NCBI GenBank assembly: GCA_021739765.1
Contig: JAIPBD010000001.1
Location: forward strand, 1-64,000
Source of the DNA: Melioribacteraceae bacterium
GTDB taxonomy: Bacteria > Bacteroidota > Ignavibacteria > Ignavibacteriales > Melioribacteraceae
DNA length: 64,000 nt
Direction of reading: 5' to 3'
In this document: in pieces, positions 21,301-29,277 of the stretch
Layout: each line of letters opens with the position of its first letter
Numbering within the stretch: the stretch's first letter is position 1
Notes under the pieces: model-generated
What the model saw: the letters and a program-made list of their open reading frames with translations, nothing else
What the model was told of the DNA's origin: nothing
The model's database searches: none
Made by a program: the position numbers and the translations under genes

Positions 21301-21511
21301 AGACGGCGGCTTTGATGTCGTGGATAGAATAATTATAAAAGTTAATGCAGAAAATGCATTCTTGAGTTTCATAAATCAATTTTCTGATTATATTAAGACC
21401 GAAGTTCTTGCAGAATCAATTCTAACCGATAATTATTCTTCCGATGGATTTGAGAAAGAATTGGAGGTCGGAGAATATAAATGCAAGATTGCGGTGGAAA
21501 AATCAGAATGA
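18356..21511 (+). CDS. ileS: Isoleucyl-tRNA synthetase
   Basis: A 1051-residue class I synthetase. The HIGH-type motif appears in [20 protein letters not shown], the CP1 editing domain carries [17 protein letters not shown], and the catalytic loop [29 protein letters not shown] holds KMSKS. The C-terminal part (about 850-1051) has a beta/alpha extension ending in [14 protein letters not shown], and there is no C-terminal Cys-rich zinc finger, as in the eukaryote-like IleS2 type common in Bacteroidota. It follows the membrane protein with 14 bases between and GGTGA as RBS, in the operon with lspA. Confidence 0.96.
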   Translation: [1051 protein letters not shown]

Positions 21512-21535
21512 TAAAAAATTGTCTCGGAGGAAAAA

Positions 21536-22090
21536 ATGGCTGCTAAAAGTGCCAATAAAAAAAATGGTGAAGCAGTAAAATCTGCTTCGACGAAAAAATC
21601 GACTAAGAAGACGGTTGCTTCAAAAGAGAAAAAAAGTGTTGCTGCTTCGACTGCAGTGAAACCGGTAAAAGCAAAAAAAGTAAAAGGATATTCAAAAAAG
21701 GAATTACAAGAGTTTAAACAAATAATTCTTGATAAAAGAACTGAAATCATTGACCAACTTCAAGCACTGAAAGACCAGATGATGGATCCCACAACGGGGC
21801 AGTACGTTAATGAAAACTCTCCATATTCTTTACACATGGCCGAGCAAGGAACCGACGCGCAGGAAAGAGAAAAATTATATCTATGGGCTCAAAGAGAAAA
21901 TAAATTCCTTGGCTATTTGGAAGATGCTCTTCAAAGAATTGAATTGGGAACATACGGCATCTGTATCGAATGTCAGGATGAACCTCAGGGCTTATGTGAT
22001 ACTTGTCCGCTGATTCCAAAGGAACGCCTGAACGCAGTACCGCACACTCAACATTGTTTACAGATTAAACAAAGAATGCAAAAGAAATAA
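21536..22090 (+). CDS. TraR/DksA-family protein with Lys/Ala-rich N-terminus
   Basis: A 184-residue protein. Residues 1-50 are Lys/Ala/Ser-rich (histone H1-like, disordered). Residues 50-135 form the helical hairpin with MAEQGTDAQEREKLY at the tip (DksA-type Asp), and a Cys-rich module follows. Cys143-x2-Cys146 is a normal first half, but Cys154-x2-Cys157 is inserted, and the usual second CxxC is reduced to one Cys174. DksA proteins bind the RNA polymerase secondary channel. The same place in Bacillus, between ileS and lspA, is held by ylyA. GGAGG precedes the ATG. Confidence 0.85.
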   Translation: MAAKSANKKNGEAVKSASTKKSTKKTVASKEKKSVAASTAVKPVKAKKVKGYSKKELQEFKQIILDKRTEIIDQLQALKDQMMDPTTGQYVNENSPYSLHMAEQGTDAQEREKLYLWAQRENKFLGYLEDALQRIELGTYGICIECQDEPQGLCDTCPLIPKERLNAVPHTQHCLQIKQRMQKK

Positions 22091-22099
22091 GGGATATTT

Positions 22100-22804
22100 T
22101 TGAAAGTACTTTATTTATCCCTATTTATAGTTTTATCTGATCAAGCAACAAAGTTATTGATTAAAGGATTTTCCATTCCATTCCTGGGCTTTGAGTATAC
22201 AGGAATGGATTATGCTTCAAGTATTAATATTATCGGGGATTTCTTCAAATTCACTTTTGTTGAAAATCCCGGCATGGCTTTTGGGATTGACGTAGGTATC
22301 GAAGCAAAACTATTACTATCGATATTCTCACTTATTGCAAGCATTGGAATATTTTATTATCTGTACCAATCCAGAGATCAGCACATTGGATTTAGAATTG
22401 CATTAGCCTTAATATTAGGTGGGGCTGTCGGTAATTTAATAGACCGATCACTTTACGGGGTTTTCTATGGCTACGCTCCTTTGTTCTATGGGAGAGTGGT
22501 TGATTTTCTAAATGTTGAATTTTTTGATTTCACGATATTTGGAAAAACATTTGATCGTTGGCCAATTTTTAATATTGCTGATTCAGCCGTAACCATAGGT
22601 GTTGTGATACTTTTATTTTTTAATCATTCTAACCACAAGAAGAATGATGCCGCGACCGAAAATGAAGAGAAGATTGATAAATTAGAAATGGAGGCCTCAC
22701 CTGTGGAGGAGCCTCAAAATCAAACAGAAGATAATGTCGAAGATAATTACAGAGAAAAAAATAGTTCTGACGATAACGGAAGGGAAGAAGAAAGAAAGAC
22801 TTGA
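22100..22804 (+). CDS. lspA: Signal peptidase II (lipoprotein-specific)
   Basis: A 234-residue inner-membrane aspartyl protease that removes signal peptides of prolipoproteins. Visible motifs are SDQATK, VENPGMAFGI, the catalytic Asp in GRVVDFLNVEFF, and FNIADSAVTIGVVIL with the second Asp. It starts at TTG 22100 with AAGGGA upstream; no ATG fits. The normal protein ends near residue 175. The remaining about 55 residues (HKKNDAATENEEK onward) are a highly acidic, disordered cytoplasmic tail, the last part of which overlaps rluD. Substrates in this window include the lipoproteins at 4509 and 27364. Confidence 0.93.
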   Translation: MKVLYLSLFIVLSDQATKLLIKGFSIPFLGFEYTGMDYASSINIIGDFFKFTFVENPGMAFGIDVGIEAKLLLSIFSLIASIGIFYYLYQSRDQHIGFRIALALILGGAVGNLIDRSLYGVFYGYAPLFYGRVVDFLNVEFFDFTIFGKTFDRWPIFNIADSAVTIGVVILLFFNHSNHKKNDAATENEEKIDKLEMEASPVEEPQNQTEDNVEDNYREKNSSDDNGREEERKT

Positions 22805-23714
22805 TGTTTATCTAGCCAACAATATTGAGAGAGCGACCCGCTCAAGAATTCAGAAATTAATAAAAGCCAACCTTGTAACTGTTAACGGTTCTTTTGCAAA
22901 ACCAAATCATATTGTAATCCCTAATGATAAAATAGAATTAGTGATTCCCGTATCACCGAGACCGGAAGAAACCGAAGCCGAGGACATCCCACTTGAAATT
23001 ATCTACGAGGACGAATTTCTTCTAATCGTAAATAAACCACCGGGAATGGTTGCGCATCCCTCGCTCGGAAATTATACAGGTACGCTTGTTAATGCGCTTC
23101 TGCACCACACCCAAAAATTGAGCGAATTAAATGAACCGGGACGTCCCGGAATTGTTCATAGAATCGATAAAGAAACCAGCGGATTACTTCTCGTCGCTAA
23201 AGATGAGTGGACACATGCACAATTAGCCAAACAATTTGCCGATCATTCACTCGATCGCGAATATTGGGCGGTTTGCTGGGGGATTCCCAAAAACAGCAGC
23301 GGTGAGATCATCGGGAATATTGCCCGTTCAAAAAAAGATCGGAAGGTTTTTACAGTTTCAGAAGAGGAGGGCAAACATGCTCACACGTTTTACGAAGTTA
23401 TTGAGGAATTTGAATTTGCCTCGCTAATAAAACTGAAATTAAAAACCGGCAGAACACATCAAATACGTGTTCATCTTTCACATATTAAACATCCTATTTT
23501 TGGTGATCCGACTTACAACGGTAGAAGGATTAATTATGGCGGCGATTTGGCAAAAATGAAAAATAGAGTAAACAACCTGTTGGAAATTATGCCGCGCCAA
23601 GCTCTTCACGCAAAAACTCTCGGATTTTATCATCCGCACCTAAAAGAAAGAGTTTTTTTTAATTCTGAGTTACCGGAGGACATTCAAGAGTTAATTTCGG
23701 AATTAAAAACATAA
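22734..23714 (+). CDS. 23S rRNA pseudouridine synthase, RluA/RluD family
   Basis: A 326-residue enzyme with an N-terminal S4 RNA-binding domain (about residues 18-75) and the catalytic core HRIDKETSGLLLVAKD with the nucleophile Asp. TGRTHQIRVHLSHIKHPIFGDPTYNG is the second family block. It corresponds to RluD/ylyB, which modifies 23S rRNA. The start ATG 22734 overlaps lspA by 71 bases in a different frame; only a weak AGAAG site precedes it. It is the last gene of the operon; a terminator follows. Confidence 0.9.
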   Translation: MSKIITEKKIVLTITEGKKKERLDVYLANNIERATRSRIQKLIKANLVTVNGSFAKPNHIVIPNDKIELVIPVSPRPEETEAEDIPLEIIYEDEFLLIVNKPPGMVAHPSLGNYTGTLVNALLHHTQKLSELNEPGRPGIVHRIDKETSGLLLVAKDEWTHAQLAKQFADHSLDREYWAVCWGIPKNSSGEIIGNIARSKKDRKVFTVSEEEGKHAHTFYEVIEEFEFASLIKLKLKTGRTHQIRVHLSHIKHPIFGDPTYNGRRINYGGDLAKMKNRVNNLLEIMPRQALHAKTLGFYHPHLKERVFFNSELPEDIQELISELKT

Positions 23715-23766
23715 CTTTTTCCTTTAATTATATTTGAACTAATTGGTATGGATTTTATTTAGGCAA

Positions 23767-23805
23767 AAAAATACCCCGTAATATAAATAGAACGGGGTAT
23801 TTCAA
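23767..23805. terminator. Bidirectional terminator between rluD and T9SS cargo gene
   Basis: AAATACCCCGT and ACGGGGTATTT form a stem around an AT-rich loop with A and T runs on either side; it serves both convergent genes. Confidence 0.8.
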
Positions 23806-23839
23806 TTTCAACTGAACGTTCAATTTATTAAGATCAATT

Positions 23840-25702
23840 TTATTTCATAAGAATCATTTTTCTTGTAATTGTATTTCCCGCCGCATTAAGCGTGTAAAAA
23901 TAAACACCGCTGGTTAAATATTTCGCATCGAATTCAAAATTATAGTTTCCTTCATTTTGAAATTTATTTACAAGTGTAGCGACTTCCTGTCCAATTAAAT
24001 TAAATACTTTCAGTTGAACAACTCCGGATTCGGGAAGTTGATAGCTGATTATAGTTGTCGGATTGAACGGATTGGGGTAATTCTGGGACAACTTATATTC
24101 AATAGGATTTTGGATTTCATTTTCATTTGACGTAACAGAAGATTCTTGGGAAAGTACTAAATCAACCTTTGCCTCAATGGTCTGTGTATAATCAACATTT
24201 ACATCATTTTTACCGGCAGTATCAAATTGGAATTTACTCGAAATAACCGAATATACTCCGGGAACCAGATTCGACAACTGATATCTGCCATTTTCATCTG
24301 TTGTTGTATAAGAAACTGTTCTGTTGTTTTTATCCACCGCGTAAACCCTTGCTCCATGAAGCGGAAGGTTCTGGCCATCATTTACAACTCCTTCAATCCG
24401 GGCAAAGCCAGAATCCGGAATTGGAATTAAGCTAAAATTAATATCTGAAATAATTGAATTCTCTTCAACCAGTATTGTATCAGCTTCACGCCAGTTTAAC
24501 GTAGCCAAACTGTCTGTTACAAAATATGAAGGAACATAGCGCCCTTTAGCAAATGCGAAAGCCAAATATTGTCCCGGATGTATGTTCGAAAATTCAAAAT
24601 TTCCTAACGAATCCGAAAGAACGGTTCTTCTGAATCTTGGCCGGCGCGCATCGTCCTTTATTTTGAATAACGAAACAACAGCGGAGAGAGAGGAATCTTC
24701 AATATTTGTGACCTGTCCTTTAACAATGTTTTCATAAACCGGTTTTCCATCCAGAATAATATCGATATTGGAAATGTTTGTATTCGCCACAAGGATATCA
24801 GCTTCTGAATATTCGGTTTTGTTATCATAAAACTCAGGCATTAATGCACGATTCTTGGGATGGATATACAAAGCTACCGAATCTCCTTCCAAAACTTTTA
24901 CTGAATAATTCCCCAGTGAGTCGGTTCTACCATATTTTAGAAGATGTTTAAACATTCTTCCTTCAATCCCGATCGGCTTAACAACAGCCTGCACCGGTTG
25001 CCCTGCTGTATCGGTTACAGTACCTGAAATTGTATGGTAGATTGATGAATCAATTTTAGTAATTCCGGCGCTTATATCTAAAGAATCATTTTCAGAAAAG
25101 GTCAATACACCGGCGTTTTTGAAATAGCGCTGGTTATCATAAAATTCGGTTAAATAACCCCACTTAGCGAAACTCACATAGTACTCGCCAGGCACAAGTT
25201 TGATTTTGTAGTTACCGTTGCTATCGGTTACGGCTACTTCCGGTCCGAATGATTCTTTTGGTATAAAATGAACCAACGCACGTTTTAAGCCATCGTTTGA
25301 TTTATCGTTCGAGATTTTTCCGGTCACAATAACAGATCGATCTATTCTTACAATTTCTGATGTTACCGTATCGGATGGCTGGCTTTCTCCATTTAAATTT
25401 TTAGATATAACATAGTAATTGTAAATATTGCCTGGTTTCACATCATAATCGTGGTAAGCATTGTGGAAAATGGGGAATCGCAAATTTTTGAATTCGGAAG
25501 AAGTGGTGTCCTTCACTATTTGGCGATATATCTCATATCGAATGCCCCTTTCGTCAATCTTATCCCAGGATAATTTAACGTGGGTGTAACCTCGCCATTC
25601 ATTTATTTCTGCTTTTAAGTTTTGAGGGGTTGCCGGTTGGGAATAAATAAAGATGCTGCTGAAAACAAATAAAGCCATTAAAAGTAATAACCTGGTCTTC
25701 AT
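23840..25702 (-). CDS. T9SS-secreted protein with carboxypeptidase-regulatory-like repeats
   Basis: A 620-residue protein with a signal peptide (LLLLMALFVFSSIFIYSQ). A fibronectin III-like domain (about residues 23-120) is followed by several CarboxypepD_reg-like beta-sandwich repeats, each with a pattern such as VTDSNGNYKIKLVPGEYYVSF or TTDENGRYQLSNLVPGVYSV. The C-terminal type A sorting domain (from about residue 535) has SQNYPNPFNPTT and ends KMILMK. No catalytic site is seen. It is probably a surface-exposed adhesion or scaffold protein. AAAGGAG precedes the ATG. Confidence 0.85.
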   Translation of the reverse strand: MKTRLLLLMALFVFSSIFIYSQPATPQNLKAEINEWRGYTHVKLSWDKIDERGIRYEIYRQIVKDTTSSEFKNLRFPIFHNAYHDYDVKPGNIYNYYVISKNLNGESQPSDTVTSEIVRIDRSVIVTGKISNDKSNDGLKRALVHFIPKESFGPEVAVTDSNGNYKIKLVPGEYYVSFAKWGYLTEFYDNQRYFKNAGVLTFSENDSLDISAGITKIDSSIYHTISGTVTDTAGQPVQAVVKPIGIEGRMFKHLLKYGRTDSLGNYSVKVLEGDSVALYIHPKNRALMPEFYDNKTEYSEADILVANTNISNIDIILDGKPVYENIVKGQVTNIEDSSLSAVVSLFKIKDDARRPRFRRTVLSDSLGNFEFSNIHPGQYLAFAFAKGRYVPSYFVTDSLATLNWREADTILVEENSIISDINFSLIPIPDSGFARIEGVVNDGQNLPLHGARVYAVDKNNRTVSYTTTDENGRYQLSNLVPGVYSVISSKFQFDTAGKNDVNVDYTQTIEAKVDLVLSQESSVTSNENEIQNPIEYKLSQNYPNPFNPTTIISYQLPESGVVQLKVFNLIGQEVATLVNKFQNEGNYNFEFDAKYLTSGVYFYTLNAAGNTITRKMILMK

Positions 25703-25780
25703 TTTTTCTCCTTTAAATTGGTTTAGTATAGAGACACCAACTTTTATTGAAAAGTTTAATTATGAGCGCAATATTGGATA

Positions 25781-25810
25781 AAAAAATACCCTCGCCTGTG
25801 ACGAGGGTAA
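25781..25810 (-). terminator. Terminator after the FadL/PorV-like gene
   Basis: On the minus strand TACCCTCG and CGAGGGTA form a stem with a short loop, followed by a run of seven T. It lies 26 bases after the stop codon of the barrel gene. Confidence 0.85.
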
Positions 25811-25835
25811 CAAATCTAGAATAATTCTCGTGGAA

Positions 25836-27266
25836 TTAATAATGATAAGTAAAACCTACCAAAACATTTGTCATGCTTATATCTTGAAAATTTCTTGAAA
25901 TTCCACTAGAATAATTGTCTCCGAAATTTTGCCACCAGCCTTTAACATAAGCTACATCAATTGATAGAGCATTACCAGCCTCAAATCCGGCACCAAAAGT
26001 GAGATATTTCCGGTCATATTCTGAAGGGTCGCCGTCATACGGCGATTGCTGATACATAAATCCACCACGAAGTTTAACGCCTCCGACCGGCAATTTATAT
26101 TCTAGTCCGGTGTTGTAATTTAAAGTTCCACGCATCAATTCTTTAATATCTTTGTTATTGATTCCCATGGTTGTTAACTCAAGCCCATCGGTAAATTCCA
26201 TTTCTGAGTAGTCAATAAATGCGATTTGTCCGCTCATTATAACATCAGCAATTTCAAATGCGGCACCGGCAGTAAACTCAAACGGAGTTTGGATTGAATA
26301 TTCAACTTCACTTATTACAGGAGGATCGAGGAAAAAACCATCGGTCGCAAAATCTGAAGTTGCTTCGATAACATAAACCTCTTTAATACTGTAATCAGTG
26401 GGGAATTTTATCGATGCACCAACCTGAGAGAAAGTATTAATTTTATATAAGAAACCAAGATTTAAGTCCCAGCCCGATATTTCCCAATCAAAAATATCGT
26501 TATAGGTGTATTCTAGAAAATCCGTTGTTCTTGAATCCATTGGGTCAAGCGGTGATGAATAAATATTATTGATATCCCACTCGGTAAATTCCCGGTTATG
26601 TGAAAATGATCCTGTTTTTAAGTTCAGTGAAGCTCCAATATACAAGTTCGGAGCAACTTCAATGGAACCGCCGAAATTCCAACTGTCGAGACTCCCATCT
26701 TCAATAGTTTTCCCAATTTGTTGAAGTTTTCCGTTCAGCAAAGTTCCATAAGTGGATGAAAGAGTGTCAAAATAGGCTAAACCTAATTCATAGGCATAAT
26801 TATCACCGTCCGAATTCGCAAGGACTTGCGCAAATGAATGGCTTGAATTGTTGTAACTATCAAAAGAGACTACTTTGTTAAAATCTTTTCCAGTTGTATA
26901 TCCAAAAGCAAAAACCAAACTTCCTCTAAATGTTGGAACAGGAAAGACGAAACCGACATCTCTCAATGAAGTGTTAGATTGGTCGTCAATTGTTGTTGTA
27001 TTATAAAGCGTGGTTGTGTTTTCGATAGAATTATAATTAAAACTTCCGGTCACTTGATAATTGCCCACTAATCCTAATCCCGCCGGATTGTGAAGCGTTG
27101 CGGAAAAATCGTTACTCAAAGCTACGTAACTGTTGCCCATCGCCAACGCTCGGGCTCCTGAAAGCAGACCCGGTTGGGATAATCGCAAAGCGTCATTGTA
27201 ATTTTGTGCTTGGAAAAGGGAAGAGATTCCCAAAATCATCAGAATTGTAAAACTCTTAATTTTCAT
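25836..27266 (-). CDS. FadL/PorV-like outer-membrane barrel protein
   Basis: A 476-residue protein with a signal peptide cut before QNYNDA. The N-terminal block SGARALAMGNSYVALSNDFSATLHNPAGLG is characteristic of the OmpP1/FadL and PorV/PorQ outer-membrane families. The remainder is strand-rich, with many glycines and aromatics, and ends VLVGFTYHY. FadL transports hydrophobic compounds; PorV shuttles T9SS cargo. The sequence alone does not decide, but a T9SS cargo gene lies directly downstream on the same strand. ATG 27266 is best spaced from GGAG; in-frame starts at 27269 and 27272 are too close. Confidence 0.75.
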   Translation of the reverse strand: MKIKSFTILMILGISSLFQAQNYNDALRLSQPGLLSGARALAMGNSYVALSNDFSATLHNPAGLGLVGNYQVTGSFNYNSIENTTTLYNTTTIDDQSNTSLRDVGFVFPVPTFRGSLVFAFGYTTGKDFNKVVSFDSYNNSSHSFAQVLANSDGDNYAYELGLAYFDTLSSTYGTLLNGKLQQIGKTIEDGSLDSWNFGGSIEVAPNLYIGASLNLKTGSFSHNREFTEWDINNIYSSPLDPMDSRTTDFLEYTYNDIFDWEISGWDLNLGFLYKINTFSQVGASIKFPTDYSIKEVYVIEATSDFATDGFFLDPPVISEVEYSIQTPFEFTAGAAFEIADVIMSGQIAFIDYSEMEFTDGLELTTMGINNKDIKELMRGTLNYNTGLEYKLPVGGVKLRGGFMYQQSPYDGDPSEYDRKYLTFGAGFEAGNALSIDVAYVKGWWQNFGDNYSSGISRNFQDISMTNVLVGFTYHY

Positions 27267-27363
27267 CACCATACTCCAACAAATATAAAATATTGTATTA
27301 TCTGAAATTAAAATTTGAAGCTACTTTATATAATTAACCCGATTCCACTTTTGTTATCTCACT

Positions 27364-28350
27364 CTATCTTTTACGCGAAGATGAGCTTGATCGTGAACTA
27401 CTTGATCTCGATGAAGAAGAGCTGCTTTTCGAAGATGACGACCGCGACGGTGAACTGTAAGATCGTGAACTTGAACTGCTCCTTCCATTTGAAACAGATG
27501 AGGACCGGCTGCTACTTGATTTTGGCGGACTGTAACTTTTAGAACGCGATGCACTGCTTGAACCCGAAGAATATGATTTTCCGTTATTGCTTCTGGATCG
27601 AGTTGTATAAGTTCGGCTTGAGCTCTTGCTCGCAGATTTTCTATCATAACTCTGATTGCGAGAAGTAGTTGAATAAGATCTTGAACTACTTCTTCCTGCC
27701 CGGCTTACAGTAGAACTTCTATCAGTTCCGGATCTTGTTGATCTTTTTACGGTACTATTGTCATTCCCGGATTTATTCAATCGCGAAGTAACTGAACTGC
27801 TTCTTCCAACCGAAAGGTCATTCAAATTATTTCGAGATGCAGTCCTGTATCCTCTTCCGCTTCCCGAATTTCGAAGATCGGTTACATACGAATCCCTTCT
27901 CGTTTTGGGTGCACCGAAATAATCATATCCATAACCATAATGGTTGCCGTAATAATAAGAACTGTATCCATATCCGTAATGGTTATAGTAATGCGGAGAA
28001 TACCAGCTGTAACCTAAATACGGAAAGCCAAAAATTATTGTTGTGTAATAGGGATCGTTATAATACCATCCATAATTAGGGTAGTAGTAATCGTAATATC
28101 CATAGTTAAACCTTCTGCTCGGAGGGTAAAATCCGTAGTCATTCGGATAGTATTCGTAATATTCATCTTGGTAATAATTGTTGACGATTACATCTGAGCT
28201 GTCATCGGTGTATAGAGTATCTGAATCTTGGTAAGAATACTCACGGTATCTTTTATAATCATCATAGTCATAAGTCCTTCCGATCTGGGTGTAACATCCG
28301 GTAAGAGAAGCGACAAAGACAAGTAGTAATATTTTTAATCCAGTTTTCAT
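27364..28350 (-). CDS. Tyr-rich then Ser/Arg-rich lipoprotein, unknown
   Basis: A 328-residue protein with lipobox LTGC (Cys19). Residues about 20-145 are remarkably rich in Tyr, with Gly, Asp, Asn and His (patches such as YGYGYSSYYYGNHYGYGYDY). Residues about 150-328 are dominated by Ser with Arg/Lys, ending in repeated SSSSRSSS units, resembling eukaryotic SR proteins in composition only. It is probably an outer-membrane-anchored disordered or beta-aggregating surface protein. GGAG precedes the ATG with 7 bases. Function is unknown; neighbours are barrels on the same strand. Confidence 0.7.
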   Translation of the reverse strand: MKTGLKILLLVFVASLTGCYTQIGRTYDYDDYKRYREYSYQDSDTLYTDDSSDVIVNNYYQDEYYEYYPNDYGFYPPSRRFNYGYYDYYYPNYGWYYNDPYYTTIIFGFPYLGYSWYSPHYYNHYGYGYSSYYYGNHYGYGYDYFGAPKTRRDSYVTDLRNSGSGRGYRTASRNNLNDLSVGRSSSVTSRLNKSGNDNSTVKRSTRSGTDRSSTVSRAGRSSSRSYSTTSRNQSYDRKSASKSSSRTYTTRSRSNNGKSYSSGSSSASRSKSYSPPKSSSSRSSSVSNGRSSSSSRSYSSPSRSSSSKSSSSSSRSSSSRSSSSSRKR

Positions 28351-28487
28351 TTTATAACTCCATTCTCAATCTTTACCATATTAAAGCAATCATCATGCCG
28401 TTAATAAACGAGTTTTATAACCAAAAATGAATACTTCTGTATATAATACTGGAATAAAACTCTATTAACTGTACACTTTAATATACA

Positions 28488-29264
28488 CTAGAAAATGCCT
28501 TTTATGTATTCAAAAAATATTGCCCTATCAGCTTTACTGCTTGTGAATTTTTTATTATCGAGCATATCTCTGAGATCCAATCCAAGTGTAAATCCGCTTC
28601 CCGGGGACCATCGAACACCGACATTCATAAAACCCGAACCATCACCCAAAGAAGCTGAAGTATTATCATTGTTTGCAAAGCTATACTCAGCAACAAGACT
28701 GACAGTACTTCCTATAGTTTTTTCTAAACCGACTGCAAGATTGAGATCCTGATCACCATCCTTTCTCTCGAAGGAGTAATTTGCCATTCCGTGCACACTC
28801 AAAAATCCAAGGAAATTGAAATTCTTTGCAGCCGCGACAAAAATACCGGGTGACTTTATCGCGAATCTTTCTTGGGACTCAAAATAGCGGCCTTTGCCTT
28901 GTGAATCGAATCCAACCGTTACTGCCGGTCTTTCTTCGGTTTCGTTAATTATTCTTACGCGGAAGTTTACGCCCGGGTATTTATACCAGTCAACTTCACC
29001 AACACCTATAATGTTTCCGCCGCCGTATGAAACTCCGAAACTGATATTATCAAAAACTCCCACTTCGATTTTAGGAATTACGACTCCGAGAGGCATTACA
29101 TCTACCGAAACTCCTACGAAACCCTTTTCAAGAATCCCGGCAGAAGGAACATCGATTAAATACCGGTATTCGTACTTGGCATCCTCGCCTGATGAACCTT
29201 GCGCGAATGAATTGATGGATATCAGTGTAAATATTATCAAAAAAGATGCGAACGATTTTTTCAT
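28488..29264 (-). CDS. Small outer-membrane barrel-like protein, YjbH-type
   Basis: A 258-residue protein with a signal peptide (FLIIFTLISINSFAQ). The strand pattern IPKIEVGVFDNISFGVSYGGGNIIG, GVNFRVRIINETEERPAVTVGFDSQG resembles YjbH/group-4 capsule lipoprotein-associated barrels, but the match is by eye only. It lies 13 bases after cysS on the same strand and so is probably expressed from the cysS promoter, an unexplained pairing. No clear Shine-Dalgarno site is seen. Confidence 0.6.
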   Translation of the reverse strand: MKKSFASFLIIFTLISINSFAQGSSGEDAKYEYRYLIDVPSAGILEKGFVGVSVDVMPLGVVIPKIEVGVFDNISFGVSYGGGNIIGVGEVDWYKYPGVNFRVRIINETEERPAVTVGFDSQGKGRYFESQERFAIKSPGIFVAAAKNFNFLGFLSVHGMANYSFERKDGDQDLNLAVGLEKTIGSTVSLVAEYSFANNDNTSASLGDGSGFMNVGVRWSPGSGFTLGLDLRDMLDNKKFTSSKADRAIFFEYIKGIF

Positions 29265-29277
29265 TTTATACCCGGAT

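Noticed and set aside
27354-27647. A 97-codon open frame antisense-type overlapping the Ser/Arg-rich lipoprotein
   Set aside because: It is a shifted-frame shadow of low-complexity Ser/Arg codons with no start signal or homology; the lipoprotein frame has a lipobox and RBS.
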